Below, piece by piece: positions 33,558-42,732 of a stretch of DNA of 64,000 nt (position 1 is its first letter; each line of letters opens with the position of its first letter). The notes under the pieces were generated by a model. That model saw nothing but the letters and a program-made list of their open reading frames with translations. It ran no database searches and had not been told where the DNA came from. The stretch covers positions 62,001-126,000 of the forward strand of contig JAPDQK010000001.1 of assembly GCA_034505955.1 (NCBI GenBank). The letters are read 5' to 3'. This DNA is from Zhuqueibacter pondensis (GTDB lineage: Bacteria > Zhuqueibacterota > Zhuqueibacteria > Zhuqueibacterales > Zhuqueibacteraceae). A program made the translations under genes and the position numbers.

Positions 33558-35519
33558 ATGATGAAAGCAAACCCGAAACTATCCAAACTGTATTTCCCTC
33601 TCCTCGGACTCGGTGCGCTGATCTGGTTTCTCGTCCGCGTGATTCCCAAACCGAGCCGGGCCGCCTATCCCTGCATGCGCGCCGCCTTCCCGCTGGCCTC
33701 CGCTTTTGTTCTTTATCTTCTCGGTCTGGCCACTTCGGCCTTTGCCATGACCAAAGTGAAAAACTATTGGAAAAATGAACGCTATTGGGCCATGGCCGTC
33801 TTTTTGATCATCGCGATCGTCAGCGGATTTATTTTCTTTCAAGCGGAGAAGCCGCACGTCTATGCCAACTCTTTTTATCTGGATACCCCCAATCAGCCCA
33901 TGGGTGTCGGCCAAGGAATTTTCCCGGGACGAGTGGTCTGGGCTTGGAATCCGGATGCCACCAACGAGAACTGCAAAAACGACAGTTGGGGTGAAGCCTA
34001 CCACGAGCCGAAGAATTCAAATATGAATATCATCCAGGCTATGGTCGATCAGTCTTTGTTGAGCCTAACCGGCCAACCCTCGGTCGGCGAGGCGTGGAAT
34101 GCGCTGTTCGTTTATTTCAATCAAAAAAAAGGCCGGGGCGCCGTGGGTTATCAGCCCGGCCAAAAAATTTTCATCAAGACCAATGCCGTCAGCACCCCGG
34201 TGGATGGTTCTCACAATTATTCCGGCCTGAACAATTACACGATGGCCAAAACCTCTCCTCAGCCGGTGCTGGCCATTCTGCGGCAGTTGGTTAATTCTGC
34301 CGGCGTTCCGCAGGAAAACATCTCGGTGGGTGATCCGATACAAAGCGTGCCGAATGATTACTGGGAGGTCTGGCATCCCGAGTTTCCCAACGTGAAGTAC
34401 ATCTCGCTCGTGGGAGGAAACGGGCGGATTGCTTCACAACCGGGAAGCACTTCCCTCATGTTCTACTCGGATCGGGGCCAGGTCTTACGGACAGGCAATT
34501 GGAACGATGCCACTTGGGGAGATCCCATTTACGACGACAAGTTGTACACCGTCATCGAGCAGGCCGATTACATGATTAATGTGGCTGCTTTGAAGGTCCA
34601 TGAAAGAGCCGGCATGACCCTTATGGCCAAATGTCATTTTGGGTCACATACCCGCTCGAACGCTCTTCATGTGCACAACGGTTTGGTCAATCCTGATGGC
34701 CGGCCGACAGCCGATCCCAAGCGCGATGGCTACGGCCTTTACCGTGTGCTGGTCGATTTAATGGGACATGAGAAGTTGGGAGGCAACACCATACTCAATG
34801 TCGTGGACGGTTTGTGGGGCGGGCCCGGCGCGAATCTTCGTCCGGTCAAATTCAAAATGGCGCCTTTTAACAACGACTGGCCCTCTTCCATCTTCATGTC
34901 ACAGGATCAGGTGGCGCTGGAATCCGTCTGTTTCGATTTTCTGAAAGCCGAATTCACCAGCGATAAACATGCGGAAACCTATCCGCAAATGGAAGGGGTT
35001 GATGATCATCTGCATCAGGCCGCTGACTCAACCAACTGGCCTGCCGGCATTCGGTACGATCCGGAAAACGATGGAACCGTCCTGGCGAGTTTGGGCGTGC
35101 ACGAGCATTGGAACAACGCTAACGATAAGAAGTACTCCCGCGATCTTGGCACCGGGGAAGGAATTGAGCTAATCAAGCTCCAGGGTGTGACCTCCGTCAA
35201 CGAAGCTGATTCGCCGGAACGGCCCAGCGATTTTCGCCTGGAAGCCAACTATCCTAATCCCCTACAGGCGTCGGCTTTCAATCCCGAGACAGTGATTAAA
35301 TATCAGATTCCCCAGAAGGCTCAAGTCACGCTGAAGCTCTACGACCTCATCGGTCGGGAGGTGCGGACTCTGGTTGATCGCATTCAGGATGCCGGAGTCT
35401 ACGAAATCCGGTGGGATGGCAAAGACCGTTTGGGTCAAGCTCTGCCTTCGGGCGTTTATTTTTATCAAATCCAGGCAGGTGACTTCTCGTATGCGAAAAA
35501 GATGACCCTGTTGAGATAA
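33558..35519 (+). CDS. DUF362 membrane/surface protein with T9SS sorting domain (paralogue B)
   Basis: ATG 33558 is preferred (GGAG 6 bases upstream); the frame could start at GTG 33534. The product has 653 residues. Three hydrophobic segments open it: LYFPLLGLGALIWFLVRVIP, FPLASAFVLYLLGLATSAF and YWAMAVFLIIAIVSGFIFFQ. The linker IPKPSRAAYPCMRAAFP is conserved with paralogues A and C. The DUF362 domain carries WNPDATNENC, QKIFIKTNAV, ILRQLVNSAGVPQENISVGD and LVDLMGHEKLGGN. The C-terminus is a T9SS type A domain (NYPNPLQASAFNPET, with a small insertion in the usual motif) ending KKMTLLR. It lacks Fe-S cysteine clusters. It is closely followed by paralogue C, so these two probably arose by tandem duplication. 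Function unknown. Confidence 0.85.
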   Translation: MMKANPKLSKLYFPLLGLGALIWFLVRVIPKPSRAAYPCMRAAFPLASAFVLYLLGLATSAFAMTKVKNYWKNERYWAMAVFLIIAIVSGFIFFQAEKPHVYANSFYLDTPNQPMGVGQGIFPGRVVWAWNPDATNENCKNDSWGEAYHEPKNSNMNIIQAMVDQSLLSLTGQPSVGEAWNALFVYFNQKKGRGAVGYQPGQKIFIKTNAVSTPVDGSHNYSGLNNYTMAKTSPQPVLAILRQLVNSAGVPQENISVGDPIQSVPNDYWEVWHPEFPNVKYISLVGGNGRIASQPGSTSLMFYSDRGQVLRTGNWNDATWGDPIYDDKLYTVIEQADYMINVAALKVHERAGMTLMAKCHFGSHTRSNALHVHNGLVNPDGRPTADPKRDGYGLYRVLVDLMGHEKLGGNTILNVVDGLWGGPGANLRPVKFKMAPFNNDWPSSIFMSQDQVALESVCFDFLKAEFTSDKHAETYPQMEGVDDHLHQAADSTNWPAGIRYDPENDGTVLASLGVHEHWNNANDKKYSRDLGTGEGIELIKLQGVTSVNEADSPERPSDFRLEANYPNPLQASAFNPETVIKYQIPQKAQVTLKLYDLIGREVRTLVDRIQDAGVYEIRWDGKDRLGQALPSGVYFYQIQAGDFSYAKKMTLLR

Positions 35520-35618
35520 GGAAAAGTTATTTCTAAGAAACTCACTGACCGGCTACTTTATGTACACGGAAGGTCCTGCATTCCAACCGTTTTAAGTGAC
35601 CGCTCAGAGGAGATTTTC

Positions 35619-37631
35619 ATGAAACCCACACTTGACAGCCACACTTGCGAGAAAACGGAGCAGTCGCACGCAGCACAAAAACAGAGCGGCCTCAAAAGGC
35701 CCTTAATTGGGTGGTCAAAATTGCTTTTTCCATTGCTGGGCCTCGCTTCCCTTCTCTGGTTTTTGATCCGCGTCATTCCCAAACCCAGCCGTGCCACCTA
35801 TCCGTGCATGAAGGTCGCGGCGCCATTAGCTTCAGGATTTATTATCTACATCATGGGTTGGATGGCGACGATATTCTTTTTCCGCAAGGCCAAAGAAGAA
35901 CTCAAGTCACACGCTGTTTATGCGGTGCTGTTTCTTGTCATCGCTGTTTGTATTGGCTCTTTCAGCTTTCTGCAAAACAAGAAAGACACTTATGCCTGTC
36001 CGACAACCTCATCCGATCCATATCCTGCCAACACCCCCATCGGTACGGCAAAGGGCATTTTCCCCGGCCGTGTGGTTTGGGCGTACAACCCGGAGGCCAC
36101 CAATGAAAACTGCAACTCAACTTCATATGGCGACGGCTATTTTCTGGAAAAGAATAATAACCAGGCGGTCATTGACCAGATGCTTGCGGAAGCGGTCATG
36201 GCTTTGACGGGCGAAGCGACTGCGGCCCAAGCCTGGGAGGCGATCTTCAAATACCATAATGAAAATCACCGCAAAGGCGGTGTGGGTTACAAAAAAGGTG
36301 AAAAAATCTTCATCAAAATTAATTCTGTTCATGCCAGTAACTTGAATGCTGACGGTTCTATCAAGAGAAACTCCAATTATGGACTTGTCGATACCTCTCC
36401 CCAGGCCGTGCTTGCGGTGCTGCGCCAGCTCATCAATCACGCCGGAATAGACCAGAATGATATTTATGTCGGTGATCCGTTTCGCGATATTTTCAAACAC
36501 TGTTATGATATGTGGCATAATGATTTTCCGAATGTTCACTACCTGGATCGCTCCGGTTTCCCCGGCAGGGAAAGATTTGTCCGTGGCAGCTCGCCGTCGG
36601 TTTTTTACGCGGATAAAAAGAAAGTTCTGCCATACGAAAATGAAACGTTGTACGCCATTTTGGAGGAAGCCGAGTATCTCATCAACATTCCCGCCATGAA
36701 AGGCCATCGCTGGGCCGGTGTGACTTTCTTTGCCAAGAATCACTTTGGCTCCATCACTCGCAGCGATGCCCAGCACCTGCATCCCGGACTCATGAGAACC
36801 ACGTATGATGGCCCTCTGCGTGATGGCTACAAAAAGTACCGGGTGCTTGTCGATCTCATGGGAAACAAAAATTTGGGTGGCAAAACGCTCTTGTACGTTA
36901 TGGATGGACTCTGGGCTACGTCCTACGAACATGATCCGCCATGCCAATTCCGCATGGCGCCATTCAATAATGATTGGGCGTCGTCCATATTCGTGTCGCT
37001 GGATCCCGTTGCCATCGCCTCTGTGTGCCTGGACTTTATGCAGGCTGAATTCCATACGGAAGACTTGACCACCAGTCCTCCGCGTTATGCCTACGCCAAT
37101 TTTGATGGGGTCGATGATTATTTGCATCAGGCAGCCAGCCCGGCAGAGTGGCCGGATGATATTGTGTATGACCCGGAGAACGATGGCATTCCGCTGACCA
37201 GTCTTGGTGTACATGAACATTGGAATAATCCGATTGATATGCAGTACAGCCGCAATCTCGGCACAGGCGAAGGCATTGAGCTGGTTGCTTTGAAACATAC
37301 AACGGCGGTTGCTCAGGATGAGGATTTGACAACAATGGCTCCCGATATAACACTCTATCAGAGCTATCCGAATCCATTCAATTCGTCCACGCAAATCACC
37401 TACAGCTTGCCGGTTCCTGCCAAAGTCAATTTGACTGTTCTAGATGTCCAGGGACAGGCGGTCTGCAATCTGGTGAATAGTTTTCAGCGAACGGGAACAC
37501 ATACGGCGATTTGGAATGGCTTGGATGAGAACGGTTCACCGGTTTCATCAGGCATCTATTTTTATCAGCTTTCGGTGGATGATGGGTATGGAGTCCATCG
37601 CCAGATTCACCGGATGGCGCTGTTGCGATAA
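35619..37631 (+). CDS. DUF362 membrane/surface protein with T9SS sorting domain (paralogue C)
   Basis: Protein of 670 residues; AGGAG precedes ATG 35619 by about 7 bases. The N-terminus (…EKTEQSHAAQKQSGLKRP) resembles paralogue A more than B, so A and C are the closer pair although B and C are neighbours. It has three membrane segments with RVIPKPSRATYPCMKVAAP between the first two. DUF362 marks are NPEATNENCN, EKIFIKINSV, IYVGDPF and LVDLMGNKNLGGKTLLYVMD. The T9SS domain begins SYPNPFNSSTQ. As in the other copies, an apparently uncleaved multi-span N-terminus is joined to an outer-surface sorting domain, which is hard to reconcile unless one of the segments is processed. Function unknown. 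Confidence 0.85.
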   Translation: MKPTLDSHTCEKTEQSHAAQKQSGLKRPLIGWSKLLFPLLGLASLLWFLIRVIPKPSRATYPCMKVAAPLASGFIIYIMGWMATIFFFRKAKEELKSHAVYAVLFLVIAVCIGSFSFLQNKKDTYACPTTSSDPYPANTPIGTAKGIFPGRVVWAYNPEATNENCNSTSYGDGYFLEKNNNQAVIDQMLAEAVMALTGEATAAQAWEAIFKYHNENHRKGGVGYKKGEKIFIKINSVHASNLNADGSIKRNSNYGLVDTSPQAVLAVLRQLINHAGIDQNDIYVGDPFRDIFKHCYDMWHNDFPNVHYLDRSGFPGRERFVRGSSPSVFYADKKKVLPYENETLYAILEEAEYLINIPAMKGHRWAGVTFFAKNHFGSITRSDAQHLHPGLMRTTYDGPLRDGYKKYRVLVDLMGNKNLGGKTLLYVMDGLWATSYEHDPPCQFRMAPFNNDWASSIFVSLDPVAIASVCLDFMQAEFHTEDLTTSPPRYAYANFDGVDDYLHQAASPAEWPDDIVYDPENDGIPLTSLGVHEHWNNPIDMQYSRNLGTGEGIELVALKHTTAVAQDEDLTTMAPDITLYQSYPNPFNSSTQITYSLPVPAKVNLTVLDVQGQAVCNLVNSFQRTGTHTAIWNGLDENGSPVSSGIYFYQLSVDDGYGVHRQIHRMALLR

Positions 37632-37704
37632 CGATACTGGCATCGCAGCGATGCTTGCGGCCATCAAGATGGCGAATTGAATTGCTCATGTAAAAGGAAC
37701 CGAA

Positions 37705-39714
37705 TTGGCTAAGAAAGCAAAACACAAACCGGCACATGCCCGGCCCGAATCCACACCCTCAAGGCCGTTTACCGGCCGCAACGTTCTGAGTCCTGCCAAG
37801 CGGCGGTTGTTCCAGACGTTCCTTGTTCTGACGCCACTATTTTTGCTCGGGCTTGCTGAGATTGGGCTTCGTGTGTTCGGTTACGGCACGGATACCAGGC
37901 TTTTCATTCCCGCACCCGGAAGATATGACGCCTTCTACAGGGGCAACCCCGATGTCGGGAAACGGTACTTTCTCAAGCAACCCACAATACCGAAACCGCA
38001 AAAGGACCTGTTTCTGAGAATAAAACCGGAAAACGGTATCCGCATCTTCGCTCTGGGCGGATCGACCACGGCCGGGTTTCCTTTCGGTAACAATCTCATG
38101 TTTTCCCGTATCCTCGAGAAACGGTTGGCCGACGTATTCCCTGATCGCCGGATCGAGATGGTGAACCTTGGCATGTCGGCGGTGTGCAGTTATACCCTGC
38201 TCGATTTCATGGACGAAATTCTCGCCCAGAAACCGGACGCCATTCTCATCTACGCGGGACACAACGAATTCTACGGCGCCATGGGTGTGGCATCGATGGA
38301 AACGATCGGAAAGAACCGTTCTTTCGTCCGTTTGTACCTCCGGCTCGAAGGGTTGAAACTCTTCATGCTCGTCCGCGATGTGATCGGCGAAATCCGCTAT
38401 GTGATGACCGGGAAACGGATTGCGGAGGAGGACCCCGGAGATGTTACCCTCATGGAACGGATCGTGGGAAATCCCAACATCCCCTACGGCGGCCCGATTT
38501 ACGAAAAAGGGAAACGGCAGTTCAAGGGCAACCTCATCGACATTCTGAAAAAAGCGAAAAAAGCCGGAGTGCCGGTGGTGCTGAGCGAGCTGGTCAGCAA
38601 CATTCGAGATCAATCGCCCCTTGGTGCGGTGGATTCGGATTCGTTGCTTTTCGCTGAACGCGCTTACCAGGAGGCGCAACGATTGGAAGCCCTAAAACGA
38701 TTTGACGAAGCCAAGATCGCCTATCTTCGCGCCAAAGACTTTGATCCGGTTCGCTTCCGGGCTCCGGAGGAATTCAACGACATTATCCATCAGGTTGCGT
38801 CCCAGTTTGACGTCCCGGTGGTACCGATGAAACAGGTGTTCGAGGAAGCTTCTCCAAATGGTCTGATTGGAAATTCGTTGATGATCGATCACCTCCATCC
38901 CAACATCGACGGGTATTTCCTCATGGCCGACGCATATTTTCAAACGCTTCGCACGCATCACCTCCTGGCAGCAACCTGGGATTCTACGCGGATCCGGCCA
39001 GCTTCCTATTATCGGCAAAATTGGGGTTACACTGAAATCGATTCCCTCTACGGCAAACTCAGCATCCAATATCTCAAGAACGGATGGCCTTTTCAACCCA
39101 AGACTGCTCCGCACTTGGGGCTCCGCGCCTATCGCCCAGCCTCGGTGGCTGAATCGCTGGCGGTGGCGCTGGTGGCTGGAAAGGGCAAAGTGAGGATTGA
39201 ACGATGGCACCTTGGCAAGGCTCGATGGCATGAAAAAAGGGGCGAGTTGGAAAAAGCTTTCCGGGAATATCGAGCATTGTATCACACGATCCCATACGAA
39301 ATTCGATTTTATCAGGGTGCCGTGTTGATGCTTTTCGCAATGAAACAACCGGAACGGGCAATTTCCGTGTTGTCCGAATCCCTTCGCTACATCGACACGC
39401 CGTTTGCGAACCGATGGATCGGTCGTCTGCTTCTGGTGCAGGGGAAGATTCGAGAGTCCATTCCTTATCTCGAAAAGGCCAAAAGCGCCGCGCCCTCCGA
39501 TCCCGAAATCCTTCGGGATCTCCGCGATGCTTATAACGCCTCCAGAGATCCGCGTCATGTGGTTGCCCCCAGAGGGCTTACCACGGCCGATTTGTTGGCG
39601 ACCATGATACCCTTGTCTTTTTTCAGCTCCGGACGGCGCCCATCTCCTTCGGCTTTGGGCCCAACGGATCGGATGGAAAGAACGGAAGAGCCAATTCTGC
39701 AGGAGTTGCAGTGA
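37705..39714 (+). CDS. SGNH/GDSL hydrolase with N-terminal anchor and C-terminal TPR-like repeats
   Basis: The TTG start at 37705 follows AAAGGA by 7 bases; no ATG is near. The product has 669 residues. A basic N-terminus and one membrane helix (LFQTFLVLTPLFLLGLAEIG, about 34-56) precede an SGNH-hydrolase domain. Its blocks are GGSTTAG (Ser120), NLGMSAV, GHNEFYG and DHLHPN (Asp395, His398). The C-terminal third holds helical TPR-like repeats (EKAFREYRALYHTIPYEIRF, ERAISVLSESLRYID, RESIPYLEKAKSAAPSDPEI). SGNH enzymes commonly hydrolyse esters, including acetyl groups on polysaccharides. Whether this is an acetyl esterase of glycans or of envelope polymers is open. An internally deleted relative lies at 47300-47563. 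Confidence 0.85.
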   Translation: MAKKAKHKPAHARPESTPSRPFTGRNVLSPAKRRLFQTFLVLTPLFLLGLAEIGLRVFGYGTDTRLFIPAPGRYDAFYRGNPDVGKRYFLKQPTIPKPQKDLFLRIKPENGIRIFALGGSTTAGFPFGNNLMFSRILEKRLADVFPDRRIEMVNLGMSAVCSYTLLDFMDEILAQKPDAILIYAGHNEFYGAMGVASMETIGKNRSFVRLYLRLEGLKLFMLVRDVIGEIRYVMTGKRIAEEDPGDVTLMERIVGNPNIPYGGPIYEKGKRQFKGNLIDILKKAKKAGVPVVLSELVSNIRDQSPLGAVDSDSLLFAERAYQEAQRLEALKRFDEAKIAYLRAKDFDPVRFRAPEEFNDIIHQVASQFDVPVVPMKQVFEEASPNGLIGNSLMIDHLHPNIDGYFLMADAYFQTLRTHHLLAATWDSTRIRPASYYRQNWGYTEIDSLYGKLSIQYLKNGWPFQPKTAPHLGLRAYRPASVAESLAVALVAGKGKVRIERWHLGKARWHEKRGELEKAFREYRALYHTIPYEIRFYQGAVLMLFAMKQPERAISVLSESLRYIDTPFANRWIGRLLLVQGKIRESIPYLEKAKSAAPSDPEILRDLRDAYNASRDPRHVVAPRGLTTADLLATMIPLSFFSSGRRPSPSALGPTDRMERTEEPILQELQ

Positions 39715-39817
39715 GGCTGGCGTAGTTTCTTTAAAATGAAATCTGTGCTTTTTCGGCAAACTTTTTCGAACCGCGCATCAACGCCAATGTAGCTTTAACA
39801 GTTTTGCCCAAAGTTGG

Positions 39818-39976
39818 GATGATCTTCTGGCAACGGCATTTCTCAACCCTGATGGGGAAATCGCCGTAGTGGTGATGAATCAAACCGAAAAGAACATCGA
39901 ATTCCATAGCTGGACTGAAAACCGCGCGGTGAAGACGAACAGTCCGGAACATTCACTCATCACTCTGGTTTTATAG
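39818..39976 (+). pseudogene. C-terminal remnant of a GH30 glycosidase gene
   Basis: An in-frame 53-codon tail (DDLLATAFLNPDGEIAVVVM, NQTEKNIEFHSWTENRAVKT, ending LITLVL) matches the last residues of the intact GH30 protein at 51183-52664 almost position for position, with high DNA identity. Nothing of the catalytic domain remains. It begins about 100 bases after the SGNH hydrolase stop, just behind a GTTTTGCCC motif, and ends 35 bases before the HlyD-like gene. It is the scar of a second GH30 copy. Confidence 0.9.
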
Positions 39977-40011
39977 TAATGAGGAGGTTATTACAAGAGA
40001 AGGAGAGTGTT

Positions 40012-41088
40012 TTGAATCTACAAAGCTTGAGATTCTCACGACGCGTGGTTTATTCGACTCTGGTTGCGGTTATAGCGCTGTCTTTGTTCTTGATGTTGCC
40101 CATTTCCTTGAATTGGACGATCCCGGTTCCTTGCAAAATTCTGCCGGCTCGCGAGTGGCTGTTGATGAAGAATGAGGAGGGCGGCGTGCTGGCCACGTTC
40201 AGCGATTACATGCAAGGGAGCGTCGACAATTACTCGGTGATGAGCGTCATCCGGGGAGATGCTTTTCAATTCGATTTGACTTCCGCCTTAAAACCGGGCG
40301 ATCTTGTTGGCGCCGGCGATACCGTCGTCAAAATCTATTCGCATGAGCTGGCGCGGCAATTGTCCCGGCTTTCGGGAGAACTGGCAGTGGCCAAAGCCTC
40401 GTTGGCGGTGATGAAGTCCGGGGAAAAGCAAGCCATTACTCAAGAGGCGGAGCGAAATCTTGTCCTTGCACGAGAAAAAGCAGAAACCCAAAATCTAATC
40501 TTTCAACGACAAGACTCTCTCTACCGCCGGAACCTCATTTCCCGGGAAGCTTTTGATCTGGCTCGCAGCGCCGCCCAAATGTCTGCAATAGAAGTTGCGA
40601 TTGCCGAGGCGCGCTTGCAAACGGTTCGCACTGGCGCGAAGCCGGAAGAGATTCGCATGATTGAATCTCAGATTGAGGGCTTGGAATCGGAGATCAGTGC
40701 GCTGTCAAATCAGATGGGAAACTTGACCTTGGTCTCGCCCTTCCTGGGTATTTTCCAATCCTCCCCGGGCACCGACACCCTGTGTGTGGTGGAAGACACT
40801 GCGCGAGTGGTTCTCATGCCGGTTCCTACTAAATACCTGGGTCAGGTAGCTCCGGGACAATCGGTGAAGCTGCGAGTACCAAGCCACACAGAGTGGTTTG
40901 TCGGCACTGTGCTACGGTTGGAGAAACGGGTGAGAATCATCAACGGAGTCCAGGTAATGATGGCCACGGCCACTCTGAATGGCGGCAGGGCTTTGCCCTC
41001 GAATCTCATCGTCATGGGAGCAATTGAAACCGGCCGGTTATCGCCGGTGCAATATCTTATCCGCTGGATTTCGGAACTTTTTCGTTGA
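40012..41088 (+). CDS. HlyD/MFP-like membrane-fusion protein
   Basis: TTG 40012 is preferred because AAGGAG lies about 7 bases upstream; ATG 39979 has no ribosome-binding site and would overlap the GH30 remnant's end region. The 358-residue product has one N-terminal membrane helix (VVYSTLVAVIALSLFLMLPI) and a long helical hairpin region (about 110-230) rich in Ala, Glu and Gln. A beta domain follows with LTLVSPFLGIFQSSPGTDTL and VVLMPVPTKYLGQVAPGQSV, as in HlyD-type periplasmic adaptors. Adaptors usually join an inner-membrane transporter to the outer membrane, but no transporter is encoded here. Its stop overlaps the VTC-domain gene start, so the two are translationally coupled. Confidence 0.75.
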   Translation: MNLQSLRFSRRVVYSTLVAVIALSLFLMLPISLNWTIPVPCKILPAREWLLMKNEEGGVLATFSDYMQGSVDNYSVMSVIRGDAFQFDLTSALKPGDLVGAGDTVVKIYSHELARQLSRLSGELAVAKASLAVMKSGEKQAITQEAERNLVLAREKAETQNLIFQRQDSLYRRNLISREAFDLARSAAQMSAIEVAIAEARLQTVRTGAKPEEIRMIESQIEGLESEISALSNQMGNLTLVSPFLGIFQSSPGTDTLCVVEDTARVVLMPVPTKYLGQVAPGQSVKLRVPSHTEWFVGTVLRLEKRVRIINGVQVMMATATLNGGRALPSNLIVMGAIETGRLSPVQYLIRWISELFR

Positions 41089-41846
41089 GTATTATGCCAC
41101 GGCTGGAATACAAATATCTGGTTCCAATAACTCTGCTGCCCGATCTGCGTGAAATGGTTTTGCCTCACGTTGAAATGGATCCCTACTCTGCCATGCGGCC
41201 CGGGAACGAATATACGGTCCGCAGTCTCTATCTGGATACCAATCGTCTCCATTTTTATCATGAGAAGCTCGCCGGGCTAAAAGAGCGCAAGAAGCTTCGG
41301 ATTCGGGGTTACAACGAATACGACCCGACTGCCCCTGTCTTTCTCGAGATTAAAAGGAAAATCGGGATGGCGATCATAAAACAGCGCGCAACCTTGCCTT
41401 ATCGAAATCTTTTGCCGCTTTTTGAGACCGGGGAGGTGGAGAGATATATCTCGGCTCTTCCGGAGCATACGGAGGCGAGAGATAATGCCCGGCGATTTTT
41501 GTTCTATTTCCATAGACAAGCGCTCCGCCCCAGCGTTTCGGTTATTTATGAGCGGGAGGCATTTTTTTTCAAGTTCGATCGCCGATTGCGAATTACTTTT
41601 GACAAAAATCTGCGCGTCCAAAACCACGTTACCTTGGATTCTCTGTTTCAGGAGATGCAGCTCCGCTACGCCTTGCCGAAACATTTTATTCTCGAGATCA
41701 AAACCAATTCCGGCATCCCCACCTGGCTGCGGTTGGTTCTCAGCCGGTTGGATTTGAATCAGGAAGCATTATCCAAATATGTCATCTGCACCGATGCGTA
41801 CCGGAGCAATGGATATCATCCCGGCAAAATAGTTGAGGGCAAGTAA
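41085..41846 (+). CDS. VTC-domain (polyphosphate-polymerase-like) protein
   Basis: The TTG at 41085 overlaps the upstream stop as TTGA, suggesting coupling; ATG 41094 is an alternative. The 253-residue protein carries the VTC domain marks: RLEYKYLVP, YTVRSLYLDT, KKLRIRGYNEYD, PVFLEIKRK, then RPSVSVIYEREAFF and FILEIKTNSGIPTWLRL. VTC4 in yeast uses this fold, with basic residues lining a tunnel, to make polyphosphate from ATP. Bacterial versions are less studied but are commonly found beside DUF4956 and CotH genes, as here. It is cytoplasmic by sequence. A polyphosphate or other triphosphate-tunnel reaction is plausible but not proven. Confidence 0.85.
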   Translation: MSIMPRLEYKYLVPITLLPDLREMVLPHVEMDPYSAMRPGNEYTVRSLYLDTNRLHFYHEKLAGLKERKKLRIRGYNEYDPTAPVFLEIKRKIGMAIIKQRATLPYRNLLPLFETGEVERYISALPEHTEARDNARRFLFYFHRQALRPSVSVIYEREAFFFKFDRRLRITFDKNLRVQNHVTLDSLFQEMQLRYALPKHFILEIKTNSGIPTWLRLVLSRLDLNQEALSKYVICTDAYRSNGYHPGKIVEGK

Positions 41847-41888
41847 CTATTCCGGGAGTACTGTCAAAACTGAGGAAATAGATTTCCC

Positions 41889-42554
41889 ATGCAAACCGGA
41901 TTTGATACAATTTTCATGATCTCGCTGGAGTCGAGGCAGGTCATTGCCAATCTCCTTGTCGCTTTGATCTGCGGTCTGATCATTTCTGTGAGCTATCGCG
42001 GCACCTCGGATACGCTCAATTATTCACCCACCTTCGTGCGCGCCAATGTGGTTCTGGCGATGATCACGGCCCTGGTGATCATGGTCATCGGCAACAATTT
42101 GGCCCGCGCCTTTGGTTTGGTCGGTGCCATGTCCATCATTCGCTTCAGGACGGCGGTAAAAGATATTCAGGATATTGTGTACATCTTCTTTGCCCTGGCA
42201 GCAGGCATGGCCGCCGGGGTTGGTCTCAAAGCAATTGCGCTGATTGGTACTTTGCTCATCAGCCTCATCTTGTTTGTCCTTCATCAAATTCGATATGCTC
42301 ACCCTGCCAAACATCAGTTTCTCGTTCAATTTCAATGTGCGTTGCCCGAAGGCGAGGCGCCCTATACCCCGGTTTTTCAGCGCTGGTGCAAAAAGGTCAG
42401 AATGGTGAATATGCAAGCGATAGGCACCGGCGATCTTTTTGAAATGGCCTTTTACATTGAATTGAAGGACCGAGAGCGCCGGAATGAGCTGATGCGGGAA
42501 TTGAATCGCCTCGCGGCGGTGAGTAATGTTCGTTTTTACTTTGATGAGGTGTGA
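41889..42554 (+). CDS. DUF4956 integral membrane protein
   Basis: Protein of 221 residues with an N-terminal membrane part: VIANLLVALICGLIISVSYR, NVVLAMITALVIMVIGNNLA and AAGMAAGVGLKAIALIGTLL running into ISLILFVLHQ. The highly conserved GLVGAMSIIRFRTAVKDIQD lies between the second and third spans, as expected for DUF4956. The last ~80 residues are a cytoplasmic alpha/beta domain. The molecular function of DUF4956 is unknown. It sits 42 bases behind the VTC-domain gene and before two CotH genes; this grouping is common in bacteria and argues for one pathway, perhaps a membrane complex that uses polyphosphate or a related donor. Confidence 0.88.
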   Translation: MQTGFDTIFMISLESRQVIANLLVALICGLIISVSYRGTSDTLNYSPTFVRANVVLAMITALVIMVIGNNLARAFGLVGAMSIIRFRTAVKDIQDIVYIFFALAAGMAAGVGLKAIALIGTLLISLILFVLHQIRYAHPAKHQFLVQFQCALPEGEAPYTPVFQRWCKKVRMVNMQAIGTGDLFEMAFYIELKDRERRNELMRELNRLAAVSNVRFYFDEV

Positions 42555-42732
42555 AGACTCTGGGTTGCTTGCTGAAAGTTTTGCGCCCACTGACTACGCC
42601 CGTAGGAAGCGGAAATCCCACAGAAATGAATTCCATAAAGATTCTTTCAATAGTTTTGCCCCAAATGGTTTTGCCTATCAATAATTGACCGGAAGGTTGC
42701 CGAGATTCTGTCATCAATGGGACCAACGAAAA

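Noticed and set aside
36123..37394. Minus-strand open frame of 423 codons
   Set aside because: Antisense shadow of DUF362 paralogue C.
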